Shown in pieces: positions 15,748 to 24,087 of a DNA stretch of 37,818 bases (positions are counted from its first letter, which is position 1; every line of letters starts with the position of its first letter). This stretch comes from a virus. Under the pieces are notes generated by a model. The model did no database searches. It was not told where the DNA came from and worked only from the letters and a program-made list of their open reading frames with translations. The DNA is taken from IMG/VR virus record IMGVR_UViG_3300045135_001981, positions 1 to 37,818 of that record; one strand, 5' to 3'. A program made the position numbers and the translations under genes.

Positions 15748-16257
15748 TTATCCTAATAGAATGTTAGTAAGCTTTCGTTGAGCAACCATATTAAGAATAT
15801 CGTCATTAGCTAATACCCTGCGTATTGCTACTTTATTTACAATATTAGCTAACTCTTCATTGTATATAGTGTATTTTTCAGGGAGAAGTTCTAAGAGTGC
15901 TTCAGGTAAGCATTTTAGTACCCCGTCTGCGTAAGAACAGGCAGCACATAGTTCTCTAAACCATGCTTCTAATAAACGCTTTTCTTCGCATAGGGCAGTG
16001 CGTTCTTCAATGATCTTATTCATTTCAATAGCTAAAGCATCATGTAGTTTTACACTAGGTGCCCAAGATTTTACTCTAGTATTTTTTCTATATTGATGGT
16101 TATTAAATACAATAATATCAAAATAGCCTTTTACCATTTCGTTATTTTTAACAAATATATTTTCCATATCTAAACAATTCGCTTTTATTTGTTTATCAAA
16201 TAATTCAGATAAAATAGTAAGAGATATGTTCATTTTATTTATTGAAGCCACGGGCAT
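15748..16257 (-). CDS. Hypothetical protein
   Basis: 169 residues from the ATG at 16257, which has AAGG seven bases upstream; the ATG at 16233 just after the previous stop is an alternative. The N-terminal third is beta-rich (GYFDIIVFNNHQYRKN); the rest is helical with several cysteines (ELCAACSYADGVLKCLPE). No family recognised. Confidence 0.65.
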   Translation of the reverse strand: MPVASINKMNISLTILSELFDKQIKANCLDMENIFVKNNEMVKGYFDIIVFNNHQYRKNTRVKSWAPSVKLHDALAIEMNKIIEERTALCEEKRLLEAWFRELCAACSYADGVLKCLPEALLELLPEKYTIYNEELANIVNKVAIRRVLANDDILNMVAQRKLTNILLG

Positions 16258-16480
16258 CTTCCTGCCTTAGTATATAAAGTAATTTTTGGTATATGGTATT
16301 AAAGTCATGCGAATTAGTAGAAATAAAGATGCAATCGTCTTTTCGTAATATGCTTGTGGTAGGTACAGGTATAAAAGGGTTCTGGGTAAAGCTTATAGTA
16401 ATAGGGGCTTTACAATAACAATCATCATTTGCCTCAAAACCAAGTAAAAGCAATTTCAATAAAAATGTAGCTTTATCCAT
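16235..16480 (-). CDS. Small paralogue of the F-x-x-K-M-L-L-L-G family (1)
   Basis: 81 residues from the ATG at 16480, which overlaps the previous stop (ATGGATAA); an earlier start would add an unrelated hydrophobic stretch. N-terminus MDKATFLLKLLLLGFEANDD shares the family signature (F-x(2-3)-K-h-h-L-L-G), followed by beta-like strands and a C-terminal helix (YQKLLYILRQ). One of six such genes at 16235-20550. Confidence 0.65.
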   Translation of the reverse strand: MDKATFLLKLLLLGFEANDDCYCKAPITISFTQNPFIPVPTTSILRKDDCIFISTNSHDFNTIYQKLLYILRQEDARGFNK

Positions 16481-16721
16481 TTTGTAAATCTGCCAGTAAT
16501 TGCATATGAAAATTAATAGTATTGATAGCATGTGCGTAATCTGCAGGTCCTACATATTTATCATCCATGAATATAACTACATCTGCATTTGAAGACTCGG
16601 GTATACCTATAGCAATAGGACTATCAGGATGGGTATACGCTTCATCACAGTGCATACTGTCATAGTCTTTTTTAAGCCAGCCACCAATTAACATTTGCAT
16701 TTGAAATTGTTCAGAGGTCAT
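16473..16721 (-). CDS. Small paralogue of the F-x-x-K-M-L-L-L-G family (2)
   Basis: 82 residues starting MTSEQFQMQMLIGGWLKKDY, the family signature with GG for LG. Then strands (SPIAIGIP, ADVVIFMDD) and a C-terminal helix (ADYAHAINTINFHMQLLADL). Coupled to the next gene. Function unknown. Confidence 0.7.
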   Translation of the reverse strand: MTSEQFQMQMLIGGWLKKDYDSMHCDEAYTHPDSPIAIGIPESSNADVVIFMDDKYVGPADYAHAINTINFHMQLLADLQNG

Positions 16722-16733
16722 AGGAATTCCTTA

Positions 16734-16985
16734 TTAAAGATCTAACTTATATTTTTTACATAGCCAAAGAATGTACTTCATTGCCTGGTTTGCTCTATGG
16801 AATCTTTGTGTTTTATGGGGATTTCTGCCATATCCGGGATATATGTAACTTATGCTGATATTGTGATGAGACAAAGTAATTTTTATCCGGGCATCAGCTA
16901 CCTTATATACATTTTCTGTATTTGGCAGAGGAAGTATCCCTAGTAACATTAGTTTATTTTTAAAATTTGCTACTTGTATATTCAT
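16734..16985 (-). CDS. Small paralogue of the F-x-x-K-M-L-L-L-G family (3)
   Basis: 83 residues. MNIQVANFKNKLMLLGILPL carries the signature; strands ARIKITLSHHNISISYIYPG follow, then RFHRANQAMKYILWLCKKY, which matches the ending of the neighbouring member (RRFTSSDEAITYINKL). Overlaps the stop of that gene by 4 bases. Confidence 0.7.
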   Translation of the reverse strand: MNIQVANFKNKLMLLGILPLPNTENVYKVADARIKITLSHHNISISYIYPGYGRNPHKTQRFHRANQAMKYILWLCKKYKLDL

Positions 16986-17275
16986 GTCACTAATTTATTT
17001 ATGTAGGTAATGGCTTCGTCACTAGAAGTAAATCTACGTTGAGTAGATGCTAAGAAAGATTCATAATATTTACTTATATTACGATCTACATAATTTACTG
17101 CAATAGCGGGCCTACCATATAGTGTACAAGTGTGGATACGAAGTAGTCTATGCTGATTGGGCAAAGGAGGTATATACAATGCTATACGAGCATTAGAAAA
17201 GTGACTGCCTTCTGATATAGGTTGAGCCCCTAATAACATTGCGTGTAATTTAACCTGTTCAAAGGTGTCTACCAT
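16982..17275 (-). CDS. Small paralogue of the F-x-x-K-M-L-L-L-G family (4)
   Basis: 97 residues. MVDTFEQVKLHAMLLGAQPI, then NARIALYIPPL strands and a C-terminal RRFTSSDEAITYINKLVT helix. The ATG overlaps the stop of the 56-residue gene upstream (ATGGTAG). Function unknown. Confidence 0.7.
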   Translation of the reverse strand: MVDTFEQVKLHAMLLGAQPISEGSHFSNARIALYIPPLPNQHRLLRIHTCTLYGRPAIAVNYVDRNISKYYESFLASTQRRFTSSDEAITYINKLVT

Positions 17276-17439
17276 GGTTTACTCGCTAATTTACATTCGC
17301 TATGCACGTTCTCGTCACTGAACATACATATTGGTTTATTATCCTTTATAAGTAATAAAGGGCATTCTTTGCATTCTTTCAGACTACGTTCGTCTGCTAA
17401 ATCGTGTAATACATTTACTGCTGTTATTGTATTAGTCAT
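17269..17439 (-). CDS. Small cysteine-rich protein
   Basis: 56 residues: MTNTITAVNVLHDLADERS, then a zinc-ribbon-like part CKECPLLL...PICMFS...HSEC. It fills the gap after ThyX; start and stop overlap or abut the hairpin upstream and the next ATG downstream (ATGGTAG). Probably a small zinc-binding protein. Confidence 0.6.
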   Translation of the reverse strand: MTNTITAVNVLHDLADERSLKECKECPLLLIKDNKPICMFSDENVHSECKLASKPW

Positions 17440-17448
17440 ATAGTAATA

Positions 17449-17468
17449 AGGGACTCCGTAGAGTCCCT
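17449..17468 (-). terminator. UACG-tetraloop hairpin after thyX
   Basis: The - strand RNA reads AGGGACUC-UACG-GAGUCCCU, an 8-bp stem with a stable C(UACG)G tetraloop, 9 bases after the thyX stop. Only a weak T-rich tail (TTATTACT) follows; the next ATG is 10 bases on. Confidence 0.6.
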
Positions 17469-17477
17469 CCTTTGTTA

Positions 17478-18689
17478 TTATTCTTTTTCTTCGGAATCAC
17501 CAAGAACTTTAGGTATAGTATCAGTAAGTTCTTTAAGTATTGCCTTCATGGCTTTCTTTTGCTCTTCTTTAGGAAGCTGATCAAATTCATCAGGAGTAGG
17601 AATTTTATACTCTCCTTTTTCTGGTTCCTTTGATGCACTAAATGCACTATCTAAGGCTTCTATTAATTCTTGTAATGCTGCGTTTGCTCCATCATGCTCC
17701 TCGGCATCACAAGTACATGTTGAATCTGGTAGATCAGGAGTATGTTCGTCAATACCGCCATCATGATTAGGTAATAATTGACGATGTTGAATCCAGTTAG
17801 TGAAGTTACCTGATTGTAAAGTAGCATTAGTATTAATACCTGTAATACCCTCAGGCAGGTTAGCCATTACTGTTGCCAATGGAAGATCTGCAGCGGCACC
17901 TAATAGGTTACAGCATCCTGTAGGAGGCACTTTAGCTTGATGCTCACTAGGCGAAGCATGTACCTTAGCTCCATCAAATAATTTAGGGATAATACTATCT
18001 GCTTTCTCTAATGAGGTATCTAGTTTACGATATGAGGTTTGTGCACAAGCACTCATAGAAACTTTAATAGCGTGTTCTAGGCACACTTGTTGATGTCCTT
18101 CCTCGGTAGTAACAAAGTACTCTAGATCACCATTTACAGCTCTGTGGCGACGAATAAACGGTACATGATATTCATCTGCTTCCAAGTCCATAATTTCTGC
18201 ATTAGCGCGAGCCTCAGCTATCTTAGTGGCTAATTCCTGAATCTCAGGTTGGGCTGCTTCATCCACACGAAGCCAGTCCCAATTAGCCCAATCAGTTGAT
18301 GTAAGTACGATACGGCAATTTTGAAACGGAGTAAGGTAACGTCCTGCATTTTGTTTATGTACGCCTAAGGTATCCATGGTATTTGCAGCTGATGTTGCAC
18401 AAATCATGTAATGCTCATGTACAGCATTTAAGACTTGTACTTGAGCCTCATTAGTAATAATGTCACCTGACATGCCTTTACCCTTCTTAGTCCAGATAGG
18501 CTCAGCAGGAGCATTCAATAATTGATCTATTGCTTTACTTACAGGTACTGCACGAGCACTTGAGCTATTACGGCTAAATGCTCTATGAGTTAATAGTTGA
18601 TTTAAAATTGTTAATGGGAACTCGCATACTAATGTATGAATTTCTACATTATTAGCGCGAGAAGCTTGAATTGATTCAACTGTAATCAT
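17478..18689 (-). CDS. thyX: FAD-dependent thymidylate synthase, phage type
   Basis: Makes dTMP from dUMP using FAD and methylene-tetrahydrofolate. Visible motifs in the order of the phage ThyX-like group: LLTHRAFSRNSSSARAVPV (32-50, the RHRxxSxNxxS signature), GRYLTPFQNCRIVLTSTDWA (116-135), AQPEIQELA (146-154), SACAQTSY (about 222-229), VHASPSEHQAK (about 245), GNFTNWIQHRQLL (about 300). Bacterial ThyX has the HxSPFEH part before the RHR part; the reversed order is normal for this phage branch. At 403 residues it is long because of an extra acidic tail (about 90 residues). Confidence 0.85.
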   Translation of the reverse strand: MITVESIQASRANNVEIHTLVCEFPLTILNQLLTHRAFSRNSSSARAVPVSKAIDQLLNAPAEPIWTKKGKGMSGDIITNEAQVQVLNAVHEHYMICATSAANTMDTLGVHKQNAGRYLTPFQNCRIVLTSTDWANWDWLRVDEAAQPEIQELATKIAEARANAEIMDLEADEYHVPFIRRHRAVNGDLEYFVTTEEGHQQVCLEHAIKVSMSACAQTSYRKLDTSLEKADSIIPKLFDGAKVHASPSEHQAKVPPTGCCNLLGAAADLPLATVMANLPEGITGINTNATLQSGNFTNWIQHRQLLPNHDGGIDEHTPDLPDSTCTCDAEEHDGANAALQELIEALDSAFSASKEPEKGEYKIPTPDEFDQLPKEEQKKAMKAILKELTDTIPKVLGDSEEKE

Positions 18690-18979
18690 TTAATTTGTCT
18701 CTTTTGTTTTTTGAGTCGTTGGGGTGGATTATCTTTATTTTCTAAATACTGCAATACTAAATCGAATATAAAGGTAATTTGTACACTTCTTCGTTCGTAC
18801 ATCTTATAACGGGATCTCATTGCATAAGATGAACCATATTCACAATTATCGTATAGATATATACTAAATGCTTTATCTAAGTACCAGATATATTGGGTAC
18901 TGCCTGCATTGGTAGTTTTAACTTTATCTGGAGGAAAACCTAATAAAAGCATTTTTGCATTAAAATCTTCAATTAGCAT
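18686..18979 (-). CDS. Small paralogue of the F-x-x-K-M-L-L-L-G family (5)
   Basis: 97 residues. MLIEDFNAKMLLLGFPPDKV is the best example of the signature; strands (QYIWYLDKAFSIYLYDN) and a C-terminal helix (FIFDLVLQYLENK) follow, with a basic tail (QRLKKQKRQIK). It overlaps the thyX start by 4 bases. Confidence 0.7.
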   Translation of the reverse strand: MLIEDFNAKMLLLGFPPDKVKTTNAGSTQYIWYLDKAFSIYLYDNCEYGSSYAMRSRYKMYERRSVQITFIFDLVLQYLENKDNPPQRLKKQKRQIK

Positions 18980-19001
18980 GAGTTGTTCCTATGTAGGGCT
19001 A

Positions 19002-20243
19002 TTAAAGATCTGTAGTGTCATAATCAATAGTAGTCCCAAAGTTTACATGTGCACCTGGGTTATTAACTACGATCCATACAACCGGGTATCCCGGATCTTT
19101 CTGGATTTCTCTGCAATAGAGATCAGAAAATACCACTAACACTACTGGCTTCTTCTTTTCATAGTGTTCGAATACAGGCTCTAATGCTGTACCTCCACCA
19201 CCTGAGAACTTAACAGAGGAAATATCTTGGTCCCGAGTTAAAGAGGTAACATTATTGATGCGAGTATCAAAATCAATAATAGTCATGATTTCTGGGTCAA
19301 GATTTTGTTTAATAGAATTCATCTCTGTAAGGAAGGCCTGAAACTCTGCTTGAGATACTGAACCAGAGGTATCAACTGCAAATGCTATTTCTCCTACGGC
19401 TTCGCTATATGCACTAGGTAAGAAGTGATCTGGGAAAAATCTACGATTCGGTTTTCTCCATGAGAAATCATCTTTAGCAAATGCATTCATATAGTTTTGA
19501 AGAATGGTTCTCCAATCCAGTTTAGGGTTCAGCATTTCCTCTAGGTGGCGTTTAACATCTCCGGGAATACTACCAGCTTGGTTTTTCATTTCGGCTTGTG
19601 TAGCAGCTCTTACAAGCATATCATTAATAGCATCATCTCTTGCTTTCATCTGAGCAGGAGATTCTGCCTTAGCTTGTCCATTGCCGTTAGGATCACCTTG
19701 ACCTGGTTTTAATACAGAGTTACCAAATGGGTCATTATTACCTGAACCACTACCTGAATTATTATTGTTATTATTGTCTTTAGGAGAATCAGGAAGTAAT
19801 CCATATACCTCTTCAGTACACTTTTCCGCATACTGGGTATCTGCAAGAGATGTATCAGGTAATTGGTAGTCTTCTTGCATTAAAATGTTATTAGTTACAT
19901 GAGCACCTGCATTTTGGAATCTCTGCTCATCACGTATGCCTTGACGGGTTGGGTGTTTAAGAGCTACACGCCATGCATTATGAGCAAGCGTAGCCATAAA
20001 TTCTTCTTTCTCTAATGTATCCATATACTCAGGATTCATGTAAATACACTCACCGTCAGTACCTGAATACTTAACTTTATCTGTCCATACATGTTTTAAG
20101 GAAAACAGAACAGTAGTTAAAAATACTGAATTTTTCTTATTCATCAAAGCTATCTTAGCTTTATCAAATTTCTTTTGTAGCTCAGCTTCACATACTGGCT
20201 TAGATGGATTAAGGTCAGCTTCTACGATAGGTAAATTAGACAT
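19002..20243 (-). CDS. VWA-domain protein, N4 gp24-like
   Basis: 413 residues. N-terminal DUF2201-like domain (1-150), low-complexity linker (N6, GSGSGNN, 156-190), then a C-terminal VWA domain with an intact metal site: DTSGS (291-295), GGGGT (348-352) and a following D. The N-terminal domain of relatives has a HExxH zinc-protease-like motif; here it is LAHNAWRVALKH, so the catalytic Glu is gone. VWA proteins of this kind work as partners of MoxR AAA+ ATPases; the ATPase gene lies just upstream, as gp25 does in N4. Confidence 0.8.
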   Translation of the reverse strand: MSNLPIVEADLNPSKPVCEAELQKKFDKAKIALMNKKNSVFLTTVLFSLKHVWTDKVKYSGTDGECIYMNPEYMDTLEKEEFMATLAHNAWRVALKHPTRQGIRDEQRFQNAGAHVTNNILMQEDYQLPDTSLADTQYAEKCTEEVYGLLPDSPKDNNNNNNSGSGSGNNDPFGNSVLKPGQGDPNGNGQAKAESPAQMKARDDAINDMLVRAATQAEMKNQAGSIPGDVKRHLEEMLNPKLDWRTILQNYMNAFAKDDFSWRKPNRRFFPDHFLPSAYSEAVGEIAFAVDTSGSVSQAEFQAFLTEMNSIKQNLDPEIMTIIDFDTRINNVTSLTRDQDISSVKFSGGGGTALEPVFEHYEKKKPVVLVVFSDLYCREIQKDPGYPVVWIVVNNPGAHVNFGTTIDYDTTDL

Positions 20244-20277
20244 TAAGTTTCCTTGAATATTATGTGTTTAAAGGGTC

Positions 20278-20550
20278 TTAGGATTCTGGTATACCTAATA
20301 ACTCCAGAATACGCTGATAAGTAAGGTAAGGGGATTTATATGTTTCTACTCTACCTAGGCCTCTTGTAGGGGTTGTTGTAGTAGTAGGTTGAACATAGTA
20401 AGTACCTTCGATAGTTGACTTTACTAATCGATACTTTGAATTTATCATCCATGCAGTAAGCGGAGTTTCAGAAGGATCTATAAAAGGTATTTTTTCTACT
20501 TTTTGTATACCAAGAAGAACGAGCTGAAGCTCGTACTCCTTAGAGGACAT
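20278..20550 (-). CDS. Small paralogue of the F-x-x-K-M-L-L-L-G family (6)
   Basis: 90 residues from the ATG at 20550, chosen because MSSKEYELQLVLLGI aligns with the starts of the other five members; an ATG at 20577 lies inside the ATPase gene. C-terminal helix LTYQRILELLG. Sits between the ATPase and VWA genes. Confidence 0.65.
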   Translation of the reverse strand: MSSKEYELQLVLLGIQKVEKIPFIDPSETPLTAWMINSKYRLVKSTIEGTYYVQPTTTTTPTRGLGRVETYKSPYLTYQRILELLGIPES

Positions 20551-20557
20551 TGCACTA

Positions 20558-21241
20558 TTAAATGAGGTAGCTTGCATTAGCCATAGTCCATTTATTTACT
20601 TCAGGATTAGAAATCAAAGAACGATCATTCTTGATTACAGCTTGAAGTGTAATAATCTGGAATTCAATATCTAAACGCTGAGTAGCTGTAACCAATGCGG
20701 TAGCATTCTTAGCATCGAAGTGGTTAGAGATTAGTCCAGCAATCGCATACTTAACATCTGGCTCTGTAGGTAGAGGGAATGTAGTAGGATTTTGGATAAT
20801 TTGATCGATGGTAGGTAGGCTCTGGAAAATACCGCAGAAACCAAAGAATTCCGCTCCTGCTCCATCACCTACAGTACCACATAGCATTGCATAGTGATCC
20901 TCTCTAGTAAGTACAGATTCGCCTTTGATTAACTGACTTACAAATTCCCATGTGCGTGGGCAGGGGAAAGTACGGTCACTATGGTTAGGATCGAACTTTT
21001 GAAGCATATCGTTTTTATAATTGATATACGCAATTACACGAAAATCAAACTTAGACTCGTGAGCATGATCAATCCATGCATCTACATCTAATGCTAATCC
21101 AAAATGGATCATACGTGACTGCATAGCAGTAGACATATCGTTTACAATAGCACCGTCTGTCTTAAGATTGCCTGCAGCCATCTTATAGACTTTAGGGTGC
21201 ATCTTATGTAAACCAACTTCATGATCTAGTACCAATTTATA
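20558..21241 (-). CDS. MoxR-like AAA+ ATPase, exon 2 (N4 gp25-like)
   Basis: The frame extends upstream of its first ATG (21235) to TAT-AAA-TTG (YKLVLDHEVG), which in MoxR proteins directly follows the Walker B segment found in exon 1. Sensor and lid parts include GAIVNDMSTAMQSRMIHFGL (arginine finger/sensor region). 227 residues, giving 344 after splicing. Probably a chaperone-like remodeller working with the VWA protein at 19002. Confidence 0.85.
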   Translation of the reverse strand, partial: YKLVLDHEVGLHKMHPKVYKMAAGNLKTDGAIVNDMSTAMQSRMIHFGLALDVDAWIDHAHESKFDFRVIAYINYKNDMLQKFDPNHSDRTFPCPRTWEFVSQLIKGESVLTREDHYAMLCGTVGDGAGAEFFGFCGIFQSLPTIDQIIQNPTTFPLPTEPDVKYAIAGLISNHFDAKNATALVTATQRLDIEFQIITLQAVIKNDRSLISNPEVNKWTMANASYLI

Positions 21242-22107
21242 CCTTGTGTTCAGTTTAGTTCGTTAGACTAAACCCGTGCAGTCAGATCAAACTACACTGC
21301 TGCATGTCACCATGCAGAGCAGACCATATCAACCTCTCAGAAAGAGGGTTACCGTTTCCACCCACTTGGGTGTACACCTTGCCAAAGGTTGGTCGTTGGA
21401 CATTTAAGGAAAATTACGATTACGCTCAGTATCCCCAATACTATCTAGAATAGAATCTACATGCTTTGCAGCTTCTTCTTCTGTATAGAAAGTTTTCCAG
21501 CCATACGAGCTTTTACCATTATATCTGATGGATGCTGCCCATTTCTTTTTGGCTCTTGGGTTCTTTACATAAGTCACATTATTAAATCTAGATGTACCTA
21601 CTTTAGGTACCAACCCATTACGAACAGCATGTAGCTGATTGTGTGTGGGATTTGATATTTCTAAGTTGGTATCAGCATTGTTTTGCTTATTGCCGTCTAT
21701 ATGATTTAATTCTGTTCCTTTTATGAAATTTGGTTTAAAAGTCATTGCTACTAGTTGATGTACAGTGAATGTTTTAAGTTTTTTATCCATCGTGGATAAA
21801 GCAATTATAGAGTAACCTCTATGATTCACCTGCGTCTTTAATAACTTACCTTTTAGTATTCTCGTACCGCCTTTACAGGGCACTTTTCTAGTAATACTTC
21901 GAATCATACCTTTATTAGATATCTCGTATTTAGTATCCAGTTCTGGAATACCTTTCCAAATTTCACTCATAATTTTACCTATTTAGTAACAGATTGACTT
22001 ACATATTAGTTTATATACGCTTGTAATACAAGCAATATAAGGTAGTAAGTGTTTCCTGTTTTAGGTAACTTTAGACATAGGATCTCTCCTATGAATGCCT
22101 ATATTTA
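21242..22107 (-). mobile_element. Group I intron in the MoxR-like ATPase gene, carrying an HNH gene
   Basis: 866 bases. Exon 1 ends GCAGCCGCT with U before the site, the intron starts TAAATATAGGC and ends ACACAAGG with terminal G before TAT. Splicing restores SVQAAA-YKLVLDHEVG. Core pieces shared with the polymerase intron: AACGACCAACC, CAAGTGGGTGGAAACGG, GTTGATATGGTCT. Confidence 0.85.
21404..21970 (-). CDS. HNH homing endonuclease (NUMOD4/AP2 type), intron-encoded
   Basis: 188 residues. NUMOD4 start (WKGIPELDTKYEISNKGMIR), HNH core (TVHQLVAMTF, GTELNHIDGNKQNNADTNLE), AP2-like end (RFNNVTYVKNPRAKKKWAAS, EEEAAKHVDSILDSIG). Same order and length as the enzyme in the polymerase intron, so the two intron/enzyme units descend from one element. 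Confidence 0.9.
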   Translation of the reverse strand: MSEIWKGIPELDTKYEISNKGMIRSITRKVPCKGGTRILKGKLLKTQVNHRGYSIIALSTMDKKLKTFTVHQLVAMTFKPNFIKGTELNHIDGNKQNNADTNLEISNPTHNQLHAVRNGLVPKVGTSRFNNVTYVKNPRAKKKWAASIRYNGKSSYGWKTFYTEEEAAKHVDSILDSIGDTERNRNFP

Positions 22108-22458
22108 AGCGGCTGCCTGAACTGATTTAGCTGCTGAATTGATTTCATCTAATAGAAGTAACCATCCGTCATATCCATCAGGGATTTCATCGCCTTCCAT
22201 AGGGAATGAGTCCATAGGTACATAACTTGCTTTAGTACGGTCTTCACTAATCATAGGAAAACCATTCATATCAGTTACATCGCATTGGCTTAAGCGTAGA
22301 TCTAGTACTTTTAAGTTTTGTTCTTTAGCAATCTGCTTAGCAATACTGGATTTACCAATACCTGGGCTAGATGTAAGCATAGGAGTAAGTCCTCGAGACA
22401 TTACATGCCATAGCTGTTTAGGTGCTTCAGTTGCTGTAATTTGGATTAGATTTGACAT
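22108..22458 (-). CDS. MoxR-like AAA+ ATPase, exon 1
   Basis: 117 codons with Walker A SPGIGKSS (31-38) and Walker B GWLLLLDEINSA (about 98-109), the latter ending just before the intron. The in-frame TAA at 22107 belongs to the intron. Insertion of introns at the codons right after catalytic motifs is typical, since target sites are conserved there. Confidence 0.85.
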
Positions 22459-22503
22459 TGCTATATTTTCCTTTTGTTTATTTATAAATTACTTATTCAT
22501 AAT

Positions 22504-22520
22504 TACAGTCGGAGACTGTA
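22504..22520 (-). terminator. UCC-loop hairpin at the stop of the 22521 gene
   Basis: TACAGTC-GGA-GACTGTA on the + strand (UCC loop in the - strand RNA), 7-bp perfect stem, directly adjoining the TAA stop at 22521. No T tract. Probably a processing or stability element in the middle transcript; a virion RNA polymerase promoter is an alternative reading. Confidence 0.45.
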
Positions 22521-22997
22521 TTAAAGAGCTTCTGCTGTACGAATAGCTGCAAGTGCTTCTGCGTCCCCAGATAGCATAATAGTATCTTCTAGCTCATCGA
22601 CTTTTTCTATTAATTCTACGGCTTTATCGCGATTGATTTTAAAGTGGAAGCTATGTCCTCTTTGATAGTCCTTTTTACCACTAGAGAAGTAAATATTGCT
22701 AAGATTGGATACAGGATCTTCTGTAATACCTAGTTTTCTCTTTTTAGCTTCTTTGCTTTTAGAAAAATCGTATAAATCAGTAATCTTAAAACTACTTCCA
22801 ATTTTACTAAGTTTGGTTTTACTGAAGGGAGTTGCTTTACCTGAAGTTATTGCTCCTACTATTTCAGTAGGAGACAGGCTTACACTTTTTATATAGGAAT
22901 CGAAACGTTCTCTGTCTGTTTTCTGTAAAGTATCTAGCTTTTTACTAATAATAGTACGTATACGTAAAATAGCATGGTTTTTCTGTGTTTGGTTCAT
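22521..22997 (-). CDS. Hypothetical basic protein
   Basis: 158 residues, rich in Lys/Arg in the first two thirds (KSKEAKKRKLG), ending with an acidic helix (AVELIEKVDELEDTIM). Lies just before the ATPase gene. Function not recognised. Confidence 0.7.
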   Translation of the reverse strand: MNQTQKNHAILRIRTIISKKLDTLQKTDRERFDSYIKSVSLSPTEIVGAITSGKATPFSKTKLSKIGSSFKITDLYDFSKSKEAKKRKLGITEDPVSNLSNIYFSSGKKDYQRGHSFHFKINRDKAVELIEKVDELEDTIMLSGDAEALAAIRTAEAL

Positions 22998-23207
22998 AAT
23001 AAATTCCTTGTTTAGGGTATAGGGTATATATAGTATTTTTTGTTACGTTTTGAGAATTTAGAATCTCGGTTTTGATAGTTTTCATTACTATCTAAAAATT
23101 CACTAAAATGATGGAAATCCTGACACCATTTCTACTCATATAAGCAGCATATTAACTGTCCATAATAAAGATCCTTTTACTAGTTAATTTTCTTTTTAGG
23201 GGAGTAC
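22998..23207 (-). pseudogene. Gap with a possible remnant frame
   Basis: No intact gene. One - strand frame (about 23147-23030) reads KWCQDFHHFSEFLDS, then RDSKFSKRNKKYYI, resembling small Cys/HNH-type phage proteins, but an in-frame TAG precedes it and no start codon is present; an overlapping frame starts MSRNGVRIS. A decayed gene is the simplest explanation. Confidence 0.25.
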
Positions 23208-23222
23208 AGACGCGGAGCGTCT
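23208..23222 (-). terminator. UCC-loop hairpin overlapping a TAG stop
   Basis: AGACGC-GGA-GCGTCT (+ strand), 6-bp stem, 3-base loop; the stop of the gene at 23221 forms part of the stem. No T tract on the - strand. Same class as the hairpins at 22504 and 24299. Confidence 0.45.
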
Positions 23223-24087
23223 AATCAAACCACTCTTGGTAATTCTCAGGTACTTCTAAAGCTCCTGCTGCGAAGAATAGTCTAGTACGTAATCCAGTAG
23301 GGAATTTAGGTTTCTTACCTGTAAGGGTAAATACAGATTTACCTACTGATATTTGGTATGTTGATTCAATAACTCCTAGCGCTCTTGCTAAAAGGAGTTC
23401 TTCTTTAAAGTCAGATTCTTCATTTATATATTTAATGAATGCTTCTACCATGCCTTCCGTAAGCTCTTGTTTACCTCTTACCCAAGATGAAGTATCTTCT
23501 GGAATATCTAGATATCCACTACTGATGATAGACTGCATTTCAATACGACTGTGTAATTCAGCTAGTTTTGTAGTAATCAGTTTATTTATTTTTTTATAAT
23601 TAGCTGATTTAACTAGCTCACCTTCGTATGGCATATTGTGAGCAATAATACTGTCTATATCTGCAGATATTAGTAAGCCCGGTATAACGGGTAAATCACC
23701 TAGCATTGCATATTGAGATGTACGTTGATATTTAGTAGCTTTAAATATGCTAGTTGGATATATTGTTTCGTTTATAGAGACTAAAGGATTTGAACCAGTG
23801 CAGCTAAATACGCCTCGATATTCATCAGATACTATAGCCAAGTATTTAGTTAAGTATTTTGCAGTGTTATCAAGACGCATTATAGAGTTACCAAGATTAT
23901 AGCCCTTTATCTCTATTCCTTTAGAAAGGGCATCATTTTTAATATTACGTACGATCTTACATAAGTCATTAACTGATCTATGTAATCCAGAATGCATGGC
24001 AACAAATGCCTGTTCATGAGGCACTGTATAATTAGTAGATTTAAATATCTTTTTACCTGTAGGGAATTCTTGTAATTCTATCTTCAT
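23221..24087 (-). CDS. Hypothetical protein
   Basis: 288 residues with mixed helix and strand; no motif recognised. The ATG overlaps the stop of the 59-residue gene upstream (ATGA), and the TAG stop lies in a hairpin. It follows the RNAP2 gene, so an early/middle role near transcription is possible by position only. Confidence 0.7.
   Translation of the reverse strand: MKIELQEFPTGKKIFKSTNYTVPHEQAFVAMHSGLHRSVNDLCKIVRNIKNDALSKGIEIKGYNLGNSIMRLDNTAKYLTKYLAIVSDEYRGVFSCTGSNPLVSINETIYPTSIFKATKYQRTSQYAMLGDLPVIPGLLISADIDSIIAHNMPYEGELVKSANYKKINKLITTKLAELHSRIEMQSIISSGYLDIPEDTSSWVRGKQELTEGMVEAFIKYINEESDFKEELLLARALGVIESTYQISVGKSVFTLTGKKPKFPTGLRTRLFFAAGALEVPENYQEWFD

Noticed and set aside
20519-20534. ACGAGC-TGAA-GCTCGT hairpin
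   Set aside because: It lies inside a coding region (YELQLVLL) where codons explain the sequence.
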